A stretch of 64,000 nt of DNA from NCBI GenBank assembly GCA_021733645.1, contig JAHREJ010000012.1, forward strand, positions 31,556-95,555. The letters are read 5' to 3'. The DNA is from Bacillus subtilis subsp. subtilis (GTDB lineage Bacteria > Pseudomonadota > Gammaproteobacteria > Xanthomonadales > Xanthomonadaceae). Of this stretch, positions 1 to 8,352 are shown in pieces; position 1 is the stretch's first letter; each line of letters begins with the position of its first letter. The position numbers and the translations under genes were made by a program. The notes under the pieces are model-generated. The model did no database searches, was not told the DNA's origin, and was given only the letters and a program-made list of their open reading frames with translations.

Positions 1-164
1 GCAGGGGCCAGCGCGGCCAGCACGCCGGGATACAGCGGATCGGTGCCGAGTTTGCCGCGGCTGTAGTAGTAATCACGTCGGTTGCCAAAGCGCTGCGCCG
101 GCATGAAGGCGTCCGCGATGCGGCGGGCCTGTTCCTTGGCCAGGGGAAGGGCGTCCGTGCTCAG
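1..164 (-). CDS. Partial class I SAM-dependent methyltransferase-like protein (N-terminus only)
   Basis: An open frame enters from the left edge. Its first about 54 residues are present, including a stretch reading GNRRDYYYSRGKLGTDPLYP and then a hydrophobic helix. From memory, this kind of 'YxxxKLxxDPxY' start precedes the SAM-binding domain in a group of xanthomonad class I methyltransferases; the SAM motifs themselves lie outside the window. The frame overlaps the stop codon of the upstream SGNH hydrolase gene if a CTG at 164 is the start; the first ATG in frame is at 106. It is the last visible gene of a tightly packed three-gene minus-strand run with the hydrolase and aminotransferase. 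The family assignment is tentative. Confidence 0.4.
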   Translation of the reverse strand, partial: MSTDALPLAKEQARRIADAFMPAQRFGNRRDYYYSRGKLGTDPLYPGVLAALAP

Positions 165-784
165 CGCGGCACCTCGTCGGCCAGCTGCACGCGGGCCACC
201 TGGAACACCTTTTCGGTCCACAGCGTGTACATCGCCGCCGACGGGTGCAGGCCATCGTCGACCAGCATCACCGCTTCGGCACCAGGGGTGCGGCTGAGGT
301 CGGTGATGTCGATGAAAGTCACGCCATGCGCGGCACAGATCGCGGCGGCAGCGGCGTTGTAGACATCCAGTTCGTGCCCGATCTGGACGCGGTCGCGGCC
401 GGCATCGCGTGCATACGGCGTTACGCCCCAATCGGGAATGGACACCACCAGCACACGCTGCGCCCGCGCCCCGGCGAAGGCCAGCGCACGCTGCAGCAGC
501 GCGCTGAAGCGCGGGCGATACTCGTCCACGCTGCGTCCGCGGTACTGGTCGTTGACCCCGATCAGCAGGCTCACCAGGTCGAACGGACCCTGCGGCGCGG
601 CCGCATCGATGCCGGCATCCAGTTCGTCGGTGGTCCAGCCGGTGGTGGCGATGATCTGCGGGTCGTTGGCGGCCACGCCGATACCGCGCAGACCGGCGGC
701 CAGCTGCAGCGGCCAGCAATCGACCGGCGCGACGCCTTCGCCGATGGTGTACGAATCGCCCAGCGCCAGGTAGGACAGCGCCAC
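161..784 (-). CDS. SGNH/GDSL-type hydrolase (esterase/lipase-like)
   Basis: A 207-residue protein with the landmarks of the SGNH hydrolase superfamily: block I GDSYTIGEG with the nucleophile Ser at residue 11, a GVND block near residue 78 (Gly and Asn of the oxyanion hole), and a C-terminal DGLHPS block with Asp-177 and His-180 completing the triad. No signal peptide is visible, so it is probably cytoplasmic. The start is GTG, placed directly after the TGA of the aminotransferase gene with no gap, so the two are co-transcribed and probably translationally coupled. Substrate cannot be read from sequence; such enzymes hydrolyse esters or thioesters. Confidence 0.85.
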   Translation of the reverse strand: MALSYLALGDSYTIGEGVAPVDCWPLQLAAGLRGIGVAANDPQIIATTGWTTDELDAGIDAAAPQGPFDLVSLLIGVNDQYRGRSVDEYRPRFSALLQRALAFAGARAQRVLVVSIPDWGVTPYARDAGRDRVQIGHELDVYNAAAAAICAAHGVTFIDITDLSRTPGAEAVMLVDDGLHPSAAMYTLWTEKVFQVARVQLADEVPR

Positions 785-2059
785 TCAGGCCACCGCGCTG
801 CGTGGCTTGAGCGGCACCACCTTGGTGTTGGCCTCGGCACGCCGCGCCAGCGCGCGGTCGATGCGGGCGAACACATCGCGCATCACCTCCGCTTCGGGCA
901 GCAGGGTCACCCGGAAGTGGTGGCGGTAAGGCACGTTGAAGCTTGAGCCCGGCACCACCAGCACGCCTTCCTCGTTCATCAGTTCCAGCGCGAAATCATG
1001 GTCGTCGAAGCTGCGCGCAGCCGGGCCGACCACGGCCGGGAAGGCGTACAGCGCGCCAGCCGGGGCCACCAGCGACAGATGTTCGCTGGCATTGCAGGCT
1101 TCGATCACCGCGCGCCGGGTTTCATACAGGCGACCGCCGGGTGCACACAGCGGCGAAATGGTGTCTGGACCGTTCACCGCCGCATCGATGGCGTACTGGC
1201 CGGGAACATTGGCGCACAGGCGCAGCGCACTGAGCAGGTCCATCGCCGCGCGGAATTCGCCCAGGCGCTCGGCCGCGCCGGACAGCATCGCCCAACCCAC
1301 CCGCCAGCCGCAGGCGCGGTGCACCTTGCTCAGGCCGCTGAAGGTAATGCACGGATGCTCGCCGGCCAGCGGCGCCACCGGGTGGAACTGCGCGTCGTCG
1401 TAGAGGATCTGGTCGTAGATTTCATCGACCATCAGCAGCAGGTTGTGCTTGGCGGCGATGGCCACGATGCGCTCCAGCAGGTCGCGCGAGTAGCTGGCGC
1501 CGCTGGGGTTGTTCGGGTTGATCAGCACGATGGCGCGGGTGCGCGAGGACACCAGCGATTCGATTTCGACCGGGTCCGGCTGGAAGCCGTTTTCCGGCGC
1601 GCAGCGGTAGTACACCGGGCGGCCGTCGTTGAGGATGGTGGCCGCCGACCACAGCGGGTAGTCGGGCGAGGGCACCAGCACTTCATCGCCGGGGTTGAGC
1701 AGGGCGCGCAGCGACAGGTCGATCAGTTCGCTGACGCCATTGCCGATAAACACCCGGTCTGGATGCGCATCGGGTGCACCGCGGCGGGCGTAGGCGGCGG
1801 CGATCGCTTCGCGTGCCTCCGGCAGGCCCTGCTGGTGGGTGTACGGGTCGGTGCGGCCCATGTCGTCGGCGATGGCGCGTTGCAGGTGCTCGGGCGCGCG
1901 GAAACCGAAGTTGCCGGGGTTGCCGATGTTGAGCTTGATCAGCTTGCGGCCCTGGGCCTCCAGCTCACGCGCTCGCCGCGCCAGTTCGCCCCGGATCTCG
2001 TAGCGGACTTCGGACAGGCGCTCGCGGGTGGCGAGCGGCTTCAACGGGGGCGTGGACAT
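785..2059 (-). CDS. alaA: PLP-dependent aminotransferase, AlaA-like (glutamate-pyruvate type)
   Basis: A 424-residue class I/II fold-type I aminotransferase. The N-terminus (VRYEIRG...KLIKLNIGNPGNFGF) matches the characteristic start of E. coli AlaA, which transfers an amino group between glutamate and pyruvate to make alanine. The Schiff-base lysine is Lys-245 in GLSKVHRACGWRVGW; the NPNNPSG and VDEIYD motifs that hold the cofactor are present. The ATG at 2059 is chosen because the family N-terminus begins there; the open frame upstream has no family similarity. It is divergent from rsgA across 142 bases and heads the run aminotransferase-hydrolase-methyltransferase. Exact substrate preference is inferred from family resemblance. 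Confidence 0.8.
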   Translation of the reverse strand: MSTPPLKPLATRERLSEVRYEIRGELARRARELEAQGRKLIKLNIGNPGNFGFRAPEHLQRAIADDMGRTDPYTHQQGLPEAREAIAAAYARRGAPDAHPDRVFIGNGVSELIDLSLRALLNPGDEVLVPSPDYPLWSAATILNDGRPVYYRCAPENGFQPDPVEIESLVSSRTRAIVLINPNNPSGASYSRDLLERIVAIAAKHNLLLMVDEIYDQILYDDAQFHPVAPLAGEHPCITFSGLSKVHRACGWRVGWAMLSGAAERLGEFRAAMDLLSALRLCANVPGQYAIDAAVNGPDTISPLCAPGGRLYETRRAVIEACNASEHLSLVAPAGALYAFPAVVGPAARSFDDHDFALELMNEEGVLVVPGSSFNVPYRHHFRVTLLPEAEVMRDVFARIDRALARRAEANTKVVPLKPRSAVA

Positions 2060-2189
2060 GGCTGGGCCGTGGTTCGGGCTTGGACACCGCATGGTAGCGG
2101 AAATGCTGCGTTGCAGGGCAAGCCGTCCGGACGGCCAATCCCCAATGGCGGCGGGCAGTTGCCGGGACCGGTTGGGACGGTGGGGGAGG

Positions 2190-2195
2190 TAGAAT
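2190..2195 (+). promoter_or_regulatory. -10-like TAGAAT box 6 bases before rsgA start
   Basis: TAGAAT followed by six bases and then the ATG of rsgA. There is no ribosome binding site between. With normal initiation about 6-7 bases after the -10 box, the transcript would begin at the start codon, i.e. be leaderless. No convincing -35 box is seen. Confidence 0.45.
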
Positions 2196-2201
2196 GGCCC
2201 G

Positions 2202-3296
2202 ATGAGCGAACCGATCGATTTCCACGCCCTGCAGAGCATGGGCTGGCCCTGGGCAGGTGCCCCCGAGCTGCCCAGCTGGCAGGCCCTGTTCGATGCGCAC
2301 CCGCAGGCCCGTCCGGGCCGGGTGGTCGAGCAGCACCGCACCGGCTACATCGTGGCCGACGTGCCGGACGCGGCGATCAAGACCGAATCGCCGCCGGAAT
2401 GGCAGCGCCCGCGCTTTCCCAGCCACGAGCGCGCGGCCGTGGGTGACTGGGTGCTGCTGGACGGCATCAAGATCATCGCGCTGCTGCCACGGCGCACCGC
2501 GATCAAGCGCGGTGCGGCCGGCGAGCACTACCACCAGCAGGTGATCGCGGCCAACATCGACACCGTGTTCATCGTGTGCGGGCTGGATGCGGACTTCAAC
2601 CCGCGACGGATCGAACGCTACCTGCTGCTGGTGGGCGGCGGCGGCGCGCAGCCGGTGGTGGTGCTGACCAAGGCCGACCAGACCGAATACAGCCAGGACG
2701 CCCTGGACGTGCTGGAAGAGCTGGCCGCGCAGGACATCCCGCTGCTGGCCATCAACGGCAAGGATCCGGCCAGTGCGTCGGCCCTGCTGCCGTGGCTGGG
2801 GGCGGGCCGGACCGTGGTGCTGGTGGGGTCATCGGGGGCGGGCAAGTCCACGCTGACCAACACCCTGCTGGGCGAGGAGCGGATGAAAACCGCCGATGTG
2901 CGCGTGAACGACTCGCGCGGCCGCCACACCACCACCCACCGCGCGTTGATCCCGCTGCCGGCCGGTGCCTGCCTGATCGACACCCCCGGCATGCGCGAGC
3001 TCAAGCCGACCGGCGAGGAAGCGCTGAGCGAAGGCGGTTTCTCCGATGTGGAAGCCCTGGCCGCCCAGTGCCGGTTCCGCGATTGTGCGCACCAGCGTGA
3101 GCCCGGTTGCGCGGTGCGTGCGGCCATCGACGACGGCACGCTGGATGAAGAGCGTTTGCTGAACTACTTCAAGCTGAAGGAAGAAGTGGCCGCGGCGGCG
3201 GCCAAGCTGGCGGTGCGCCAGGCGCAGCAGGCGATCGAGCGCAAGCATGTGGGCAAGGGCGCGCAATGGCGCCCGGGCAAGGGCGGCAAGCGCTGA
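2202..3296 (+). CDS. rsgA: Ribosome small-subunit-dependent GTPase RsgA
   Basis: A 364-residue circularly permuted GTPase that acts late in 30S subunit maturation. An N-terminal OB-fold region is followed by G-motifs in permuted order: TKAD (G4) near residue 158, then the P-loop GSSGAGKST at 209-217, a GRHTTTHR switch region, and DTPGMREL (G3). The C-terminal zinc-binding domain shows the CRFRDCAHQREPGC pattern (Cys-Cys-His-Cys). The lysine- and arginine-rich tail fits RNA binding. Length is typical. The gene stands alone and has a TAGAAT box six bases before ATG but no Shine-Dalgarno sequence. Confidence 0.96.
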   Translation: MSEPIDFHALQSMGWPWAGAPELPSWQALFDAHPQARPGRVVEQHRTGYIVADVPDAAIKTESPPEWQRPRFPSHERAAVGDWVLLDGIKIIALLPRRTAIKRGAAGEHYHQQVIAANIDTVFIVCGLDADFNPRRIERYLLLVGGGGAQPVVVLTKADQTEYSQDALDVLEELAAQDIPLLAINGKDPASASALLPWLGAGRTVVLVGSSGAGKSTLTNTLLGEERMKTADVRVNDSRGRHTTTHRALIPLPAGACLIDTPGMRELKPTGEEALSEGGFSDVEALAAQCRFRDCAHQREPGCAVRAAIDDGTLDEERLLNYFKLKEEVAAAAAKLAVRQAQQAIERKHVGKGAQWRPGKGGKR

Positions 3297-3670
3297 CCGG
3301 CCGGGCCATCGGGATACCGACGCTACGCCCGGTGCCGGAACAGCCGGTTGTACTGAAGGCGTTGCGTGGCGCGCGTGGTGTTCCGTTGGCGGTCGGGATG
3401 TGTGGCATTGATCACCGCGATGGTTTCCCGGGCGCAATCTCCGACGGAAGCTCGATGATCGCCTGGGCACCGGCGGCGTACCACGCCGATCCGGCATCTT
3501 GGGCAACCCGGCATCGGCGGCCTTCTTGCCCGCGTGGTGGGAGTTTGCTTGATCGCACCCGACAGGGCCCGGTCCTTCTGTGGCCACCTGTCGTCATGCG
3601 ATAGGCCAGAAGTGGTCGGGTTGTCGGGCAGGTCCGGTCACCAGGCCTGGACCCTGTTAATGTCCGCCCC
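3297..3670. other. Intergenic gap with no recognised gene
   Basis: About 374 bases between rsgA and the QEGLA-motif gene. Open frames cross it on both strands but none resembles a known protein, has a good start signal or shows the strong third-position GC bias of its neighbours. No clear terminator or repeat was found. The promoter of the next gene is probably at the right end. Confidence 0.5.
3658..3663 (+). promoter_or_regulatory. -10-like TAATGT box 7 bases before the QEGLA gene
   Basis: TAATGT, seven bases, ATG. The spacer is ccgcccc with no Shine-Dalgarno sequence. This is the same arrangement seen at several other starts in the window and suggests a leaderless mRNA. Confidence 0.35.
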
Positions 3671-4924
3671 ATGAACACACCGATGACCGTGGATCGTGAG
3701 GTGGCCCACCACACCGCACTCGATGCGCAACTGGTGGAAGCGGTGGGCGGCATCAAGCTGCTCGGCCTGACCAGTTGGCCGGCGGCGCTGCAGGCGCCGT
3801 TCCTGGCCAGCGTGGCGCGCGGTAATCCGCTGCTGCCGCAGGTGGACTACCCCAAGCTTGATTTCGGCGACACCCGCCGCGCGCTGGCCGCCATCAGCGC
3901 CCAGTGCGATCCGTCCCACCCCATCGGCCTGTACGTGCAGCGCTCGGCGCACAGCTGGGACCTGGCCGCCGGGCTGCTGGAATCGCTGGGGACCGCCGAG
4001 GTCGATCGCTATTCGGTGGAACTGTTCGGGGCACCCGAACAGCCATTGCCCGGCAATGGCCCCAGCACCCGCGACGCGGCCCGCCACTTCATCCAGATCG
4101 CGCAGGAGCTGGACCACGAACTGCTCGCGCCCGAAGAGCAGGTGCCGGTGTCGGCCACCGCGTTGCAGTTGCAGCTGCAGAGCGACCTGGATGCCTTCTT
4201 CGAATCGCGCATCATCAGCGTGCAGCTGGACCCGGAGCTGATCTCCAAAGCCGCTGCCGGGGCGACCCGCATCCGCCTGCGCACCAGTGCGCGTTTCAGT
4301 GCCTACGACCGCGCGCAGCTGTTCCACCATGAAGCCCTGGTGCATTCGCTCACCGCCCTCAACGGCCGCGAGCAGCCACACCTGCCCAGCCTGGCCTTGT
4401 CCTCGCCACGGGTCACCGCTACCCAGGAAGGCCTGGCCACCTTTGCCGAACAGATCACCGGCAGCATCGACATCCAGCGCCTGAAACGCATCAGCCTGCG
4501 CACCGAGGCGATCGCGATGGCGCGCGAGGGTGCCGATTTCATCCAGGTGTTCCGCTACTTCTGCCAGGCCGGGCAGAACAACGAAGAAAGCTTCGCCTCG
4601 GCCCAGCGCGTGTTCCGCGGGGTGCCACCGAGCGGTGGGGTGGCCTTCACCAAAGACACGGTGTACCTGCGCGGACTGGTATCGGTGCATACCTTCTTCC
4701 GCCACATGCTCGCCGAAGACCGCCTGCAGGTGTGCCGGTGGCTGTTCGCCGGCAAGATGTCCCTGACCGACGCGATCGACTTTGCCCCCTTGTTCGAAGA
4801 AGGCATCCTGCGCCCGCCGCGGTGGTTGCCGCATTGGGTCAGCCGCGCCAACGGCCTGGCCGGCATGCTGGCGTTTTCGCTGTTTGCCAACCGCATCCGC
4901 ATGGACCAGCTGGCGGCCGAGTAG
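3671..4924 (+). CDS. QEGLA-motif (DUF1704) putative zinc metallopeptidase
   Basis: A 417-residue soluble protein annotated in many bacteria as 'flavohemoglobin expression-modulating QEGLA motif protein'. Two diagnostic elements are visible: HEALVH at residues 220-225, a gluzincin-like HExxxH zinc site, and QEGLATFAE at 252-260, whose glutamate is the likely third zinc ligand. The same DUF1704 fold is found in the eukaryotic tubulin tyrosine carboxypeptidases MATCAP/KIAA0895L, so a peptidase role is plausible, but the bacterial substrate is unknown. There is no signal peptide, suggesting cytoplasmic action. It is monocistronic, convergent with the following small gene. Confidence 0.85.
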   Translation: MNTPMTVDREVAHHTALDAQLVEAVGGIKLLGLTSWPAALQAPFLASVARGNPLLPQVDYPKLDFGDTRRALAAISAQCDPSHPIGLYVQRSAHSWDLAAGLLESLGTAEVDRYSVELFGAPEQPLPGNGPSTRDAARHFIQIAQELDHELLAPEEQVPVSATALQLQLQSDLDAFFESRIISVQLDPELISKAAAGATRIRLRTSARFSAYDRAQLFHHEALVHSLTALNGREQPHLPSLALSSPRVTATQEGLATFAEQITGSIDIQRLKRISLRTEAIAMAREGADFIQVFRYFCQAGQNNEESFASAQRVFRGVPPSGGVAFTKDTVYLRGLVSVHTFFRHMLAEDRLQVCRWLFAGKMSLTDAIDFAPLFEEGILRPPRWLPHWVSRANGLAGMLAFSLFANRIRMDQLAAE

Positions 4925-4950
4925 CGCCGGCGCCACCGGCGCGCGCCGGC

Positions 4951-5502
4951 TCACTCGGCGTGCGGGTTCGCGTCCTGCCAGGCGATATGCACATCGGCCA
5001 GTTCGTAGAGCTGTTCGACCAGCGCCATCGGCAGGCCATCGTCGTACGTTTCATCGTAGGCCTCATCGAACGGATCGATCCGATGCTCGCCGTCCACGGC
5101 CTGCAGCATCGGCGGCGGCACGCGCTGCAGTTCGGCCGGGGAATGCTCGTGCGGGCCGGCGCCGTCCCAGTGGTTCGGATCGAAACCGATGCCGTGGTCG
5201 GCATAGAAGCCCTCCAGGAAGCGTTGCTGCACCCGGCCGATCAGTTGATGGGTGTCGCGCGCGTAATCGGGCACTGCGTCCAGTGATGCGTACCCGGCAT
5301 GCCCGCCTGCACCCACGCTCCAGAACAGCATCAATGCTGTGGCGCGGTCCAGGTCGGGCTGGTCGGCCAGCCACGCCAGCGCGCGATGGTTGTCGCCATA
5401 ATTGGAGCGTGCCACGTAGAGGTGCCGCTGCTCCGGCGTGGCCTGGACCAGGTGGGCGTGCAGCAGTGCCCAGGTGGCCGCTGCGTAGTCCTGCTCGTTC
5501 AT
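4951..5502 (-). CDS. Small conserved protein, DUF4274-like
   Basis: A 183-residue acidic protein. The segment LYVARSNYGDNHRALAWLAD...DRATALMLFWSVGAGG resembles the DUF4274 pattern (an N/Y-rich stretch followed by 'TALxxFW'), which is of unknown function. No signal peptide or membrane segment. The start MNEQDY (5502) is preferred; an ATG 12 codons upstream (5538) is possible, but both have weak ribosome binding sites. It is convergent with the QEGLA gene. Function is not known; the family assignment is from memory of the motif. Confidence 0.6.
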   Translation of the reverse strand: MNEQDYAAATWALLHAHLVQATPEQRHLYVARSNYGDNHRALAWLADQPDLDRATALMLFWSVGAGGHAGYASLDAVPDYARDTHQLIGRVQQRFLEGFYADHGIGFDPNHWDGAGPHEHSPAELQRVPPPMLQAVDGEHRIDPFDEAYDETYDDGLPMALVEQLYELADVHIAWQDANPHAE

Positions 5503-5697
5503 TGCCTGCTGTCCCTGCCGCTGCGGTAAGGCGCTCATTCTATCTGCCGGTGGCGTGTGCGGCCGTGCCTGTTTCTCTGCGCTGCGTCTCATTTCTTACG
5601 CCAGCGACGGCGGCGTAAGAATGCTTTCATCTTCCGCTCGCATGATGGTCACGCACCTGCACCACGCAGGTTTTCGTCCCCCATGTAACGGATCAAC

Positions 5698-7995
5698 ATG
5701 CTTACCCGACCCCTGACGATCGCCGTGGCGATCGCGCTGTGCGCCGCCAATGCCCATGCCGCCGATGTAGAGGCCAACGCCGGTACCGATGCCAGCGTCG
5801 CCCTCAGCGCGCAGACCCTGGACACCGTATCGGTGATCGGCCAGGGCGAAACCCGCCAGGTGCAGCGCATTGGCACGGTGGACAAGCAGGTACTGCCGCC
5901 CGGCACCAGTGGTCAGAAGATTCTCGACCGCCTGCCGGGCGTATCGGTGCAGTCCAACGATGCGTTCGGCGCCAACGAGGAATCGCAGAGCATCACCCTG
6001 CGCGGCTTTGACAAGAGCCGCCTGGGCTACACGTTGGATGGCATTCCGCTGGGTGACAACAGCTATGGCAACTACAACGGCCTGAGCATCGCCCGTGCGC
6101 TGATCGCCGAAAACCTGGCCGGCGCCGAGCTGTCCCAGGGTATCGGTTCGCTGGGCGTGGCCTCCACCAGCAATCTGGGCGGCACCATCCAGTATTTCTC
6201 GCAGGACCCGTCCACCGAGTTCGGCGGCCGTGCCAGCGTCACCGTAGGCGATGACAACCAGCGTCGCGGCTACCTGCGCGTGGACACCGGCGACCTCAAC
6301 GGCTTCTCGGCCTATGTCTCCGGCGTGCACCAGGACGCGGACATGTGGGCCGCGCCGCACCAGAACCAGACCACCCGCCAGTTCAACGCCAAGGCGGTAT
6401 GGAACGTGGGTGACCACCGCTTCGGTGCGTTCGTGGCCACCTCGCGGGCCAGCCAGGCCAACTACGCCTACCTGAGCAAGGACATGCTGGCGCGCGGCCT
6501 GGGCTACGACTGGAACATCTACGCACCGGACTGGGACCGCGCCGTGGCCGCCGCCTACTGCGCGCCAGGCACCCGCAACCCGGCCAAGTGCGCCTTCAGC
6601 GGCGGCGTCAACAGCATCGACGATGCCTACTACCAGAGCCGCGCGCTGCGCGATGACAACCTGTATTCGCTGGACGCCGACCTGGCGCTGGGCGACACCG
6701 CCCGCCTGAAGCTGCTGGGCTACCACCACGAAAACCGCGGCCAGGGCCACTGGTGGGCGCCGGGCCAGCCGTCCTACCCGGGCACCGACCGCATGCTGCC
6801 GATCTCCATCCGCAGCACCAACTACACCATCAACCGCACTGGCATGACCGCGGCGTTGAGCTGGAAGGTGGGCATCCACGAACTGGAAGCCGGGCTGTGG
6901 TACGAGCAGAACGACCATAATGTGTCGCGCAATTTCTACTACATCAGTGGCCCGTTCCTGGATGACCTGTACCTGCAGAATCCGGACCGTCGCCTGTTCA
7001 ACCAGGACTTCGACATCCGCACGCGCCAGTTCTACGTGCAGGACCGCATGCGGTTCATGGACGACCGCCTGACGGTGGATGTGGGCATCAAGAGCCCGAA
7101 CACGCGCATGCGTGCCACCGCCCAGCCGGGCAATGAGACCTCGATCGCGTCGGGCACGCTGACCGCCAAGGAATCGGTGCTGCCGCAGCTGGGTGTCGGC
7201 TTCAAGCTCAACGGCAACAACGAGGTGTTCGCCTCGTACGCGGAAAACATCGCCGCCTTCGTGGGCGGTGGCAGCGGCGGCCCGCTGCAGGTGTCGCCGG
7301 AATCGTTCGCGGCCAGCGCCGGGCTGGAACCGGAAAAATCCAAGTCGCTGGAAGCCGGTTTCCGCACCTTCGGTGAGAAGTACCAGGCCTCGATCGCGGC
7401 CTACCACACCACGTTCGACAACCGGCTGTTGTCGCTCAACCCGTGTTCGAGCATTGAAGTCGGCACGCGGCCGGAATGCGTCACCCGCTTCATCAACGTG
7501 GGCTCGGTGAAGAGCCAGGGCGCCGAACTGACCCTGATCCTCAAGCCGGTCGATGGCCTGCAGTGGTACAACGCGCTGTCCTGGAACAAGACCACCTACG
7601 AGGACAACTACACCTCCGGCGGCGTGATCGTGCCGGTGGCCGGCAAGATCACCGTGGACACCCCGCAGCGCATGGCATCCAGTGAAATCAGCTGGAACCG
7701 CGATGGCTTCTTCGCCAGCCTGCGTGCCAAGTACACCGGCAAGCGCTACTACACCTACACCAACGACCAGTCGGTGGCGGGCGTGACCACCTTCGATGCG
7801 GGTGCAGGGTATTCGTTCGGTCCGGGGCTGGGCCTGCGCGACATCAAGGTCTCGCTCAATGCCACCAACCTGACCAACAAGCGCTACGCCGGGCAGTTGA
7901 GTTCGTTCGCGCCGACCGACCCGGCCGGTACCCGCTACGCGATCCACGCCAGTGCGCCGCGGCAGGTGTTCATGACGGTCGCTGCCGAGTTCTGA
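5698..7995 (+). CDS. TonB-dependent outer-membrane receptor
   Basis: A 765-residue receptor that would import a ligand across the outer membrane using TonB energy. It has a Sec signal peptide (residues 1-22, ending AHA-AD), a TonB box around LDTVSVIG (residues 41-48), a plug domain with QKILDRLPGVSVQ and SITLRGF, and a long beta-barrel ending in aromatic Phe. A cysteine pair in an extracellular-loop-like insert (CAPGTRNPAKC) is notable. No siderophore or sugar gene adjoins, so the ligand cannot be inferred. Starts at ATG 5698. A 10-bp hairpin at 8009-8034 follows the stop codon. Confidence 0.92.
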   Translation: MLTRPLTIAVAIALCAANAHAADVEANAGTDASVALSAQTLDTVSVIGQGETRQVQRIGTVDKQVLPPGTSGQKILDRLPGVSVQSNDAFGANEESQSITLRGFDKSRLGYTLDGIPLGDNSYGNYNGLSIARALIAENLAGAELSQGIGSLGVASTSNLGGTIQYFSQDPSTEFGGRASVTVGDDNQRRGYLRVDTGDLNGFSAYVSGVHQDADMWAAPHQNQTTRQFNAKAVWNVGDHRFGAFVATSRASQANYAYLSKDMLARGLGYDWNIYAPDWDRAVAAAYCAPGTRNPAKCAFSGGVNSIDDAYYQSRALRDDNLYSLDADLALGDTARLKLLGYHHENRGQGHWWAPGQPSYPGTDRMLPISIRSTNYTINRTGMTAALSWKVGIHELEAGLWYEQNDHNVSRNFYYISGPFLDDLYLQNPDRRLFNQDFDIRTRQFYVQDRMRFMDDRLTVDVGIKSPNTRMRATAQPGNETSIASGTLTAKESVLPQLGVGFKLNGNNEVFASYAENIAAFVGGGSGGPLQVSPESFAASAGLEPEKSKSLEAGFRTFGEKYQASIAAYHTTFDNRLLSLNPCSSIEVGTRPECVTRFINVGSVKSQGAELTLILKPVDGLQWYNALSWNKTTYEDNYTSGGVIVPVAGKITVDTPQRMASSEISWNRDGFFASLRAKYTGKRYYTYTNDQSVAGVTTFDAGAGYSFGPGLGLRDIKVSLNATNLTNKRYAGQLSSFAPTDPAGTRYAIHASAPRQVFMTVAAEF

Positions 7996-8271
7996 CGGCT
8001 GCTTCTCGCACCCATCGACGGCTGTCGGTGGGTGTGCGCAGGTCAACGGCAGATCAGCACCTTTTCGTGTGCGCTCTTGCTGCAGCGGCTGTCGCCGTGT
8101 GTGCAGGCGTCGCTTGGATGGCTGGGCGTCTCCGATCGGGTTTGTCGCGCGCGTGAGGGCCCCGTAGCGGCCGGTAGGCTCCTGGGCAAAATCAAGGAGG
8201 AGGCCGCCCCACCCACCGCCGCGCAGGCGAGGATTCAGAGCCCCCTTCGTGCCTGCCCCGCATAGAGGCGA
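7996..8271. other. Intergenic gap: hairpin and fragment of a dispersed repeat
   Basis: The gap holds a GC-rich hairpin just after the receptor gene (arms 8009-8018 and 8025-8034, no U-run) and, at about 8158-8231, a stretch nearly identical over about 50 bases to one strand of the big hairpin at 36722-36876 (shared core around CAAAxTxAAGGAGGAGGCCG). No gene is apparent. Confidence 0.6.
8158..8231 (+). repeat. Copy of the AAGGAGGAGG-core dispersed repeat (partial)
   Basis: The sequence CCCCGTAGCGGCCGG-AGGC-CCTGG-CAAA, then AAGGAGGAGGCCG, matches the reverse complement of the right half of the 36722-36876 element with only a few differences. The second arm of the hairpin is not recognisable here, so this may be a decayed or truncated copy. 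Confidence 0.6.
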
Positions 8272-8309
8272 AGAAAAAAAAGCCGCGACGCTTCTCAGCG
8301 CCGCGGCTT
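8272..8309 (-). terminator. Intrinsic terminator of the porin-citM-SDR operon
   Basis: Reading the minus strand: AAGCCGCG, loop, CGCGGCTT, followed by eight T residues. A perfect stem of at least 8 bp with a U-tract, 44 bases after the SDR stop codon. Confidence 0.9.
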
Positions 8310-8352
8310 ACCTCGTGGGGGAGGTCACGCGTCACAGCAGGACGCGCCAAGG

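Noticed and set aside
998..2446. Long plus-strand ORF (482 codons) opposite the aminotransferase gene
   Set aside because: Shadow frame of GC-rich coding DNA; rich in His/Gln/Arg/Gly with no family motif, and the opposite strand encodes a clear aminotransferase.
3266..3604. Open frames across the rsgA downstream gap
   Set aside because: No homology by eye, codon use unlike neighbours and no start signal.
5596..8046. 816-codon minus-strand ORF opposite the TonB-dependent receptor
   Set aside because: Antisense shadow of a gene with full receptor features.
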